In this document: one piece after another, positions 1-5,226 of the stretch
Position numbering within the stretch: position 1 is the stretch's first letter
Layout of the letters: the number at the start of each line of letters is the position of its first letter
Source: an uncultured Bacteroidales bacterium
GTDB taxonomy: Bacteria > Bacteroidota > Bacteroidia > Bacteroidales > P3
Length of the DNA stretch: 6,287 nt
Direction of reading: 5' to 3'
Assembly: GCA_937910265.1 (NCBI GenBank)
Contig: CALEPD010000088.1
Location: 1 to 6,287 of the forward strand
The notes under the pieces: model-generated
What the model saw: the letters and a program-made list of their open reading frames with translations, nothing else
The model's database searches: none
What the model was told of the DNA's origin: nothing
Program-made: the position numbers and the translations under genes

Positions 1-128
1 TGCATCACAACGCGTGAGGTTCTGGTGTCTTCGGCAAGAATCAGGTCCACCTGCTTCAGTGTCTCAACAGCCCTGAATGTCATGTCTCCGAGGTTGCCTA
101 CAGGCGTTGGAACAAGATATAGTTTCAT
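1..128 (-). CDS. rsmI: 16S rRNA (cytidine-1402 2'-O)-methyltransferase RsmI, N-terminal fragment
   Basis: Only the first 42 codons lie in the window; the gene continues past base 1. The translation begins MKLYLVPTPVGNLGDMTFRA and continues through VDLILAEDTRTSRVV. The VPTPxGNLGDMT block and the LAEDTRTS block are the hallmark start of the RsmI branch of the tetrapyrrole (SAM-dependent) methylase fold. RsmI is known to 2'-O-methylate C1402 of 16S rRNA in the decoding centre, which tunes start-codon choice and fidelity. The ATG at 126-128 is the natural start because the family motif begins within a few residues. The gene lies 92 nt beyond the yebC stop on the same strand, but a strong hairpin separates them, so it may belong to another transcription unit. 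No Shine-Dalgarno sequence is evident. Confidence 0.93.
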   Translation of the reverse strand, partial: MKLYLVPTPVGNLGDMTFRAVETLKQVDLILAEDTRTSRVVM

Positions 129-151
129 CGCGGGTATCTTTCGTTATATCA

Positions 152-188
152 ACAAAAAGATAGCAAAGCAGTGTTGCTATCTTTTTGT
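152..188 (-). terminator. Perfect 15-bp hairpin, probable bidirectional terminator after yebC
   Basis: The arms 152-166 (acaaaaagatagcaa) and 174-188 (ttgctatctttttgt) are exact reverse complements around a 7-nt loop. Each strand carries an A-run on its 5' arm and a T-run on its 3' arm, so the structure could end transcription in either direction. On the minus strand it starts 32 nt after the yebC stop and suits the end of the five-gene minus-strand cluster. The stem is only modestly GC-rich, so its strength is inferred. It ends 23 nt before the rsmI start codon. Confidence 0.75.
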
Positions 189-220
189 CATAATGTATTT
201 TTAGAATAAAAATTGTATGT

Positions 221-961
221 CTATTCCTCTTCGAAATCGTCGGGGATTTCCATATCGTGGAATACGTTGGTAACGTCGTCGTCTTCTTCCAAAAGGTTGA
301 TGACTTTGAGAACCTTCTTCATTGACTCTTCGTCAATGCTGCGGGTGCTGTTGGGAATGCGCTGGAGTTCAGCTGTCTCGCATTCTATTTTAAGTTCTTC
401 AAGCATTTTGACCATGTTTCCGAAATCTTCGAAGGCAGTGTAAAGAGTCAAGTATTCATCATCTACTTCCATCTCTTCGAGTCCACCGTCGATAAGGGTC
501 ATTTCAAGCTCCTCTATGTCCATTTCGGGTTTGCGGGGGATTGCAAACACACCTTTGCGGGTGAACAGGAAGTTGAGGCTGCCATTGGTTTCGAGGGTTC
601 CGCCATATTTGTTCATGATGGCACGGACGTTGGCTACTGTACGCATGTTGTTGTCAGAGAGACATTCGATGAACAATGCAATACCATGGTTGGCGTGGCA
701 TTCGAAGGTAATCTCCTGCAATACAGCTGCATCTTTGTCGCTTGCCTTGTTGATTGCACGCATCAAGGTGTCTTTTGGCATGTTGCAGCCACGGGCATTT
801 TGTACGAGCAGACGCAAACGGGGATTGCTATCAGGGTCTGGGCCGCTTTCTCTAACGGCAACGGCTACTTCCTTTAAAATTTTAGAATACTGTTTTGAGC
901 GTTTTGCATCAGCTGCACCTTTTGCTCTCTTAATCTTTGACCATTTATTGTGTCCTGACAT
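221..961 (-). CDS. yebC: YebC/PmpR (TACO1) family protein
   Basis: A complete 246-residue protein, about the usual family length. The N-terminus MSGHNKWSKIKRAKGAADAK matches the YebC signature (usually AGHSKWxNIKxRK). It is followed by NPRLRLLVQNARGCNMPKDTLMRAI at about 46-70, DNNMRTVANVRAIMNKYGG at about 103-121 and GSLNFLFTRKGVF at about 127-139. Domain 1 is the basic N-terminal helical part and the rest forms the two alpha/beta domains. The family was described as DNA-binding regulators (PmpR), and more recent work links YebC/TACO1 proteins to translation, including relief of ribosome stalling; which applies here cannot be read from sequence. The usual EGYGPxG block is replaced by ECHANHG at about 87-93, and the last 25 residues are strongly acidic. 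It is the last gene of the minus-strand cluster, 33 nt after trmB and before the 152-188 hairpin. Confidence 0.93.
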   Translation of the reverse strand: MSGHNKWSKIKRAKGAADAKRSKQYSKILKEVAVAVRESGPDPDSNPRLRLLVQNARGCNMPKDTLMRAINKASDKDAAVLQEITFECHANHGIALFIECLSDNNMRTVANVRAIMNKYGGTLETNGSLNFLFTRKGVFAIPRKPEMDIEELEMTLIDGGLEEMEVDDEYLTLYTAFEDFGNMVKMLEELKIECETAELQRIPNSTRSIDEESMKKVLKVINLLEEDDDVTNVFHDMEIPDDFEEE

Positions 962-994
962 ATTATTGTGATTTATTTAGTTGATTACTTTCTG

Positions 995-1657
995 TTAATT
1001 AATCGTGAATTGTATGTATGTGATGGGCTTGCCTTCGGCAAGGAACATCCTATCGTAGAAGGTCTGGGTTAGTTTGGCTTCCCCCTGATAGTCGGTGTTG
1101 TACAAGTCGGCAGTGGAGTATATTACTTGGTAGTTGTGTTCAGGTATTACCTCGTTGAGGGTGTACTCGTGCAGTTCGGCCGAGTCGGTTTTCAAGTGTA
1201 CTATACCACCCGGGGAGAGGAACTCTTTATATAATGAAAGGAATCGCTCGCAGGTTAAACGTTTGCGTTCTTTCTTGGGCTGTGGGTCGGGGAAGGTGAT
1301 CCATATTTCGTTCACTTCGCCTGGTGCAAAGAATTGCGGAATCATTTCAATGCGAGTGCGCAGGAATGCAACATTCTGCAGGTTCTCCTCAACACCGGTT
1401 TTGGCACCACGCCACAACCGTGCGCCTTTGATGTCCACACCGATATAGTTGCGGTCAGAGTGTATGCGGGAAAGGGCTATGGTGTAATCACCTTTACCAC
1501 ATCCAAGCTCCAAAGTGATAGGGTTGTTGTTTCCGAAGTGTTTGTCCCATTTGCCTTTAAGTTGAAACCCTTCGTTTTTCAACATGTCGTACGATACCTG
1601 AAACAGGTTGGGGAAGGTAAGGTTTTCTGCAAATCGTTCTAATTTGTGGTGTGCCAT
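995..1657 (-). CDS. trmB: tRNA (guanine-N7-)-methyltransferase TrmB
   Basis: A complete 220-residue class I SAM-dependent methyltransferase. TrmB is known to form m7G46 in the variable loop of tRNAs. The SAM-binding motif LELGCGKGDYT lies at 49-59, the acidic strand motif GVDIKGARLWRGAK at 73-86, and the family-specific catalytic block FPDPQPKKERKR at 122-133. LKTD at 155-158 and a C-terminal TQTFYDRM at about 197-204 match the remaining conserved tRNA/SAM contacts. The motif IV variant PDPQPKK (rather than PDPWPKK of Proteobacteria) is common in Bacteroidetes as I recall it. The ATG at 1655-1657 gives the expected length and sits 9 nt after the upstream HU-like/SPOR gene stop, which suggests co-transcription. 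No truncation or missing catalytic residue is seen. Confidence 0.95.
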   Translation of the reverse strand: MAHHKLERFAENLTFPNLFQVSYDMLKNEGFQLKGKWDKHFGNNNPITLELGCGKGDYTIALSRIHSDRNYIGVDIKGARLWRGAKTGVEENLQNVAFLRTRIEMIPQFFAPGEVNEIWITFPDPQPKKERKRLTCERFLSLYKEFLSPGGIVHLKTDSAELHEYTLNEVIPEHNYQVIYSTADLYNTDYQGEAKLTQTFYDRMFLAEGKPITYIQFTIN

Positions 1658-1666
1658 GGGCGGATG

Positions 1667-3406
1667 TTACTTTAGTTGTTCAATCGATACGTCTCCGTCA
1701 TACCATTCTTTGATGTGTTTGCGCAGGGCTTCTGCACGGGTGAGGTTTGGTGCGCTTCCCATGCTTACATAGTATCCGTGGTTCTTGTCGATGATGTATG
1801 CATCACATCCGTAACTCTTGAGGTTTGATGCCATACGGTCGGCTTTGGCCTTGTCTTTGAAGAATCCGGCAACTATGTCATAGCCTTGTTTTGATTGTTT
1901 TGTGATGTGGGAGCGGTATACATGTCCCTCAGGTTTCTTGGCTTTAGGAACGGTGATTGTCGGTGTGTCGGGTTCTATGCCGAATTCAGCCACTACCTCG
2001 TCAAGCATCTGTTGGAGAAGGTCGAGGTTCATCAGCTCAGTTTGGATTGTTGTCTGTGTGACGTAGGCCTTGATTCTTTTGAGGTGGTCATGGCAATGTT
2101 CGTTGATGAAGTCGGTGGGGTAGAGGAAGCGCTGTACAAAGAATTTGTCAGTGTTCAGAATGTCGATGAGGCGTTCTTCTGCATAAGTGGATATGCGTGC
2201 CATCATGTGATCCTCTGCGGCTGAGAAGAGATGACGTTGCGTATATTGTGCGATGTAATCGTGCATGAAAGCTGTGATTTCATCACGGGTTGCCTCAATG
2301 TCTTGAGTGGAGAACTCAATCAAGTCTGTGTTGAATGTAAAGCATGAGGTGTAGTTCATCCAGTCGCCGTCAACATAGTCTTGAGCGCTTTCTGTTTGAA
2401 TTTGAGCGGCAGATTCTGTAGTGGTCTGTTCGGCCGACTGTTTGACAAATGGAATGGGGTTGCCTTTGTGTATAAAGTAGTAGTAACCGAATGCTGCCAA
2501 TGCAAGCAACAGCAGCAATAACCATAACCACCATAGTTTGCATTTTTTCTTTTTCTTCTCTTTTTTGTGTTTCTTCTCCTCTTTTCCTTTTTTCGCTTTC
2601 TTGTCCTTCGATTTGTGTTTCGACGAATCTTCGTTTGTATCGCCGTCTAACGATTCCGGCATGCTGTCGAGTTGGCGGAGGGAGGCAATGGTTTCAGCCA
2701 TATGGTCATCCTCTTCCGTATTCGGTTTTTGCTCGGTTTCGGTAGGTTGTTCTTCCACTGCTGCTTGATTGGGTTCCTCTACGGGTTTCATTTCCTCGAC
2801 CGGTGCGGGTTCTACAGCAGGTGCAGCCTCTTCGATGATGACTGGCTCTGGTTCTGCCGTAGGCTCGGCTTCCGGTGCTTCGATCGGCTGCGGATCGGTG
2901 GGCTCTGTTTGTTCAGCGGGAATGTGTTCTTCTGCCGGTTCGGGCTCGACAGGTTGGTCGAAAGCGGCAAATGGGTCGTGCGAGTCTGCTTTGGGAATGT
3001 ATGTGTTAACGTTGAGCAGAGGATTCTTGGGCTCTTGTGCAGTGCTGTATGACGCATCAGTTTCAAACGAGAAGCGTCCTGCAGTATCACGGCGGAGTGT
3101 TCCTATGCCATCAAAGGTGTGCGACGAAGTGCGGCGCAGTTTATCGGTAAGGGCGTCGAGGTAGTTCTGCCACATCTGTTTGGCAACGTTTTCGCCTACA
3201 CATTCCTTGGATGCAATTTGTTGAATGATGTCAACAACATTGTCGGTGCTTTGGCTGATGCTGACGCTCTTGTGCGAAGGCGAAAAAGTGCCGTCAGCTG
3301 TGTTCAAATGCGATGCCTCTGTTTTGGGGTCGAGGGTTCCGATGCCTGGCAATGCTACACGGTTTCCTTGTTGTAGTAATTCTACTATGAGATCTGTTAA
3401 ATTCAT
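1667..3406 (-). CDS. HU-like (HU-CCDC81 type) and SPOR domain membrane protein
   Basis: 579 residues in a clear modular order. Residues 1-115 form two HU/IHF-like repeats of the bacterial CCDC81 type, each with a glycine turn: LPGIGTL at 19-25 and FDGIGTLRRDTAGRFSFE at 98-115. Residues about 150-235 are an acidic Pro/Glu-rich, probably disordered linker. Residues 262-290 are very Lys-rich, followed by one transmembrane helix at about 291-312 (WWLWLLLLLLALAAFGYYY). Residues about 345-475 are helical and not recognised. Residues about 506-575 form a SPOR domain (GYDIVAGFFKDKAKADRMA, then YYVSMGSAPNLTRAEALRKH). The basic cluster before the helix predicts a cytoplasmic N-terminus and periplasmic C-terminus. 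SPOR domains bind denuded septal glycan strands; HU-like domains usually contact DNA. A link between nucleoid and division-site wall is therefore plausible but inferred. The gene starts 2 nt after the kdsB stop, implying translational coupling. Confidence 0.9.
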   Translation of the reverse strand: MNLTDLIVELLQQGNRVALPGIGTLDPKTEASHLNTADGTFSPSHKSVSISQSTDNVVDIIQQIASKECVGENVAKQMWQNYLDALTDKLRRTSSHTFDGIGTLRRDTAGRFSFETDASYSTAQEPKNPLLNVNTYIPKADSHDPFAAFDQPVEPEPAEEHIPAEQTEPTDPQPIEAPEAEPTAEPEPVIIEEAAPAVEPAPVEEMKPVEEPNQAAVEEQPTETEQKPNTEEDDHMAETIASLRQLDSMPESLDGDTNEDSSKHKSKDKKAKKGKEEKKHKKEKKKKKCKLWWLWLLLLLLALAAFGYYYFIHKGNPIPFVKQSAEQTTTESAAQIQTESAQDYVDGDWMNYTSCFTFNTDLIEFSTQDIEATRDEITAFMHDYIAQYTQRHLFSAAEDHMMARISTYAEERLIDILNTDKFFVQRFLYPTDFINEHCHDHLKRIKAYVTQTTIQTELMNLDLLQQMLDEVVAEFGIEPDTPTITVPKAKKPEGHVYRSHITKQSKQGYDIVAGFFKDKAKADRMASNLKSYGCDAYIIDKNHGYYVSMGSAPNLTRAEALRKHIKEWYDGDVSIEQLK

Positions 3407-3408
3407 AA

Positions 3409-4179
3409 CTATTTCTGGAATGTTTTTTCTGATAATAAGTACTGTTCGGCATTTCGCAAGTCTTCTGGAGTGTCGATGCCGATGCTTTCCTGTTTGGTTT
3501 CGGCCACTGCGATATGGTGCCCATTCTCAAGCCATCTCAACTGTTCGAGCGATTCCGATTTCTCCAAGGGCGATTGGGCCAAGTGGGTTATTGTTTCCAA
3601 TGTGTCGGTACGGAATGCGTATATGCCGATATGCTTGTAGTATGTCTGTTTGCTTGTCCATTCCTGGCGTTGGACATCACGCAGGTGGGGGATGGGTTCA
3701 CGGCTGAAGTAAATCGCTTTTCCGTTGCCGTCGGCCACAACTTTTACGTTGTTGGCGTTGAAAAGGTCATCCGATTGGGTGATGGCCTTTTTGAGGGTTG
3801 CTATATGGGTTGCTGGGTTGGAGAAGCAGTCTACCAATGTCTCAATCTGCGTCGGATGTATGAATGGCTCGTCACCTTGGATGTTGATGATCAAGTCGTA
3901 GGTTTTCCCTTCGTTCTTTAGCTTTTGTGCAACTTCGCCACATCGGTCAGTACCGCTTCTGTGGTGGCTTCCGGTAAGCATGGCAATGCCTCCAAATTGC
4001 ACAACTGCCTCAATGATGCGCTGGTCGTCAGTGGCAACTACAGCATCGGTGATGACTGATGCTGATTTAACGCGCTCCCATACATGCTGTATTACAGGTT
4101 TCCCTCCAAGTATGGCCAAAGGTTTACCTGGAAATCTGGTGGAGGCGTAGCGTGCCGGTATGACTGCAAGTGTTCTCAT
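3409..4179 (-). CDS. kdsB: 3-deoxy-manno-octulosonate cytidylyltransferase (CMP-Kdo synthetase)
   Basis: A complete 256-residue cytoplasmic nucleotidyltransferase. KdsB couples CTP and Kdo to CMP-Kdo, the activated sugar added to lipid A precursors in LPS synthesis. The N-terminal nucleotide-binding signature IPARYASTRFPGKPL is at 7-21. Further family motifs are HRSGTDR at 73-79, NIQGDEPF with its metal-binding Asp at 99-106, YFSREPIP at 157-164, HIGIYAFR at 183-190, LEQLRWLENG at 211-220 and IDTPEDL at 235-241. All expected catalytic blocks are intact and length is normal. The ATG at 4177-4179 sits directly before the conserved motif. It is 18 nt after the deoxynucleoside kinase stop and 2 nt before the HU-like/SPOR gene, so it lies mid-operon. 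Its presence implies a Gram-negative outer membrane with Kdo-containing LPS. Confidence 0.97.
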   Translation of the reverse strand: MRTLAVIPARYASTRFPGKPLAILGGKPVIQHVWERVKSASVITDAVVATDDQRIIEAVVQFGGIAMLTGSHHRSGTDRCGEVAQKLKNEGKTYDLIINIQGDEPFIHPTQIETLVDCFSNPATHIATLKKAITQSDDLFNANNVKVVADGNGKAIYFSREPIPHLRDVQRQEWTSKQTYYKHIGIYAFRTDTLETITHLAQSPLEKSESLEQLRWLENGHHIAVAETKQESIGIDTPEDLRNAEQYLLSEKTFQK

Positions 4180-4197
4180 TCGAATGGTCGGGCTGGT

Positions 4198-4815
4198 TTA
4201 ACTGAAAAGACTGTTGAATTCAGCGTCTATTTTGTTGATTACGATACCGAAATCTTCAGGTTTGTCGACAAAGTTGAGTTCCCGCACGTCTATAACCATC
4301 ATTTTGCTGCGGTTGTATTCCTCGATCCACGATTCGTAGCGGTTGTTGAGGCTGCTGAGATAGTCGAGGCGGATAGAACCCTCATAATCTCTGCCACGAC
4401 GTTGTATCTGTTTGATGAGGTTCGGCACATCGGCACGCAAGTAAATCAGCAAGTCAGGCGGTTGTATGAATGATTCCAACAATTCAAACATTTGCAGGTA
4501 ATTGTCAAAATCGCGGGTGGTCATAAGTCCCATTGCATGCAGGTTTGGGGTGAAAATATATGCATCTTCATATAAAGTGCGGTCCTGCACTATGTTGGTC
4601 TCGGATTTGCGTATTTCGATTAAATGTTTGATGCGGGTATGCAGGTAATGTATTTCCAAATTGAACGACCATCTCCTCATATCTTCGTAGAAACTGCTGA
4701 TATACGGATTGTTGCAGTCGGTTTCAAGCATGGAACGGTAGCCGTAGTGTTTGGCTAACATTTTGGTAAGTGTGGTTTTTCCGGATCCGATATTTCCTGC
4801 TATGGCGATATGCAT
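4198..4815 (-). CDS. Deoxynucleoside kinase (deoxyadenosine/deoxyguanosine kinase family)
   Basis: A complete 205-residue P-loop kinase of the dNK/dCK/dGK family, which phosphorylates salvaged deoxynucleosides to 5'-monophosphates. The Walker A motif GNIGSGKTT is at 7-15. The substrate-pocket block ETDCNNPYISSFYEDMRRW spans 31-49, the DRTLYED motif (the DRS/ERS equivalent) is at 78-84, and the Arg-rich lid RRGRDYEGSI is at 139-148 after the IYLRADV strand. By my unaided alignment, the usual substrate-base Gln in the W-x-F-x-x-Q segment seems to be Glu54; I cannot assign the preferred base. An in-frame TAA lies five codons upstream of the ATG (4828-4830), so this start is the only one possible. 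An A9 tract precedes the start. It is the first gene of the minus-strand cluster, so its promoter should lie within 4816-5226. Confidence 0.92.
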   Translation of the reverse strand: MHIAIAGNIGSGKTTLTKMLAKHYGYRSMLETDCNNPYISSFYEDMRRWSFNLEIHYLHTRIKHLIEIRKSETNIVQDRTLYEDAYIFTPNLHAMGLMTTRDFDNYLQMFELLESFIQPPDLLIYLRADVPNLIKQIQRRGRDYEGSIRLDYLSSLNNRYESWIEEYNRSKMMVIDVRELNFVDKPEDFGIVINKIDAEFNSLFS

Positions 4816-5226
4816 ATGCGTTTTTTTTTAATATATGTCTTTGCTCCCTTTCTGTTTGAAATAGAACAATATATTTGTATTTATTATATTAAAAATAGTC
4901 TATAAGTAGTCTACAAATTTACAAAAAAAAACGGAAGTTGTATTATATTATGCGAAAAAATACACATTGGAATCGATAGCTCATTGCTGCGCAACTTTGA
5001 TTAACAATGCTCAAACAACGTCAGCCACTGCATCAATGCCTATCAGTGTGGCTGTGGCCAAAGGCGTTGCTTTATGTCTGAGGTCAGTTGCTGTTTGTCC
5101 TTCGGCTTGCTTCGCAAAACAACGTTTCGATAAGGCAATATGTCTGATTGTGTGAGTTTGTGTAAAATATTATCGCAACAGTGCCGTTACTCAAGAACAT
5201 AATGTCTAACCTAAAATCCAAATATC
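4816..5226. other. Divergent intergenic region, no supported gene
   Basis: This 411-nt gap separates the outward-reading deoxynucleoside kinase (minus) and glmM (plus), so it should hold promoters for both. Bases 4821-4960 are strongly AT-rich, with a T9 run (4821-4829), an A9 run (4923-4931) and two small palindromes described separately. Bases about 4970-5160 are visibly richer in G and C and read open on both strands, but no frame there has a convincing start and recognisable product. I looked for Bacteroidetes-type promoter elements (TTTG and TAnnTTTG, about 20 nt apart) and found only partial matches, so I name no promoter. No tRNA-like fold, riboswitch or terminator was recognised. Confidence 0.6.
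4895..4914. promoter_or_regulatory. Two 9-bp palindromes 11 bp apart, possible operator
   Basis: ATAGTCTAT (4895-4903) and GTAGTCTAC (4906-4914) are each perfect odd palindromes around a central T, and they share the 7-mer TAGTCTA. Their centres are 11 bp apart, about one helical turn, so a protein could contact both on one DNA face. They lie about 80 bp upstream of the deoxynucleoside kinase start in the AT-rich part of a divergent intergenic region, where an operator would be expected. No binding protein can be named. Chance occurrence in AT-rich DNA is a real alternative. Confidence 0.3.

Noticed and set aside
516..971. Plus-strand 151-codon frame antisense to yebC
   Set aside because: The yebC frame has strong family motifs along its whole length, and this frame has no recognisable feature.
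2769..3164. Plus-strand frame of 131 codons with Gly/Ser-rich repeats
   Set aside because: It is the antisense shadow of the Glu/Pro/Ala-rich linker of the HU-like/SPOR gene; its repetitive look comes from that linker's biased codons.
3225..3707. Plus-strand 160-codon frame across the HU-like/SPOR and kdsB boundary
   Set aside because: It crosses two confidently assigned minus-strand genes and its Cys/Arg-rich product resembles nothing known to me.
4860..4925. Bacteroidetes-type promoter for the deoxynucleoside kinase operon on the minus strand
   Set aside because: TTTG and TAnnTTTG-like pieces exist, but none has both a good match and the usual spacing; in such AT-rich DNA partial matches are expected.
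4950..4979. Nine-codon frame MRKNTHWNR as an attenuation leader peptide
   Set aside because: It has no run of regulatory codons and no terminator/antiterminator hairpin follows it.
4967..5155. 62-codon plus-strand frame as a small protein gene
   Set aside because: It starts at TTG, has no recognised domain, signal peptide or initiation signal, and the same DNA is open on the other strand. I keep it only as part of the unexplained spacer.
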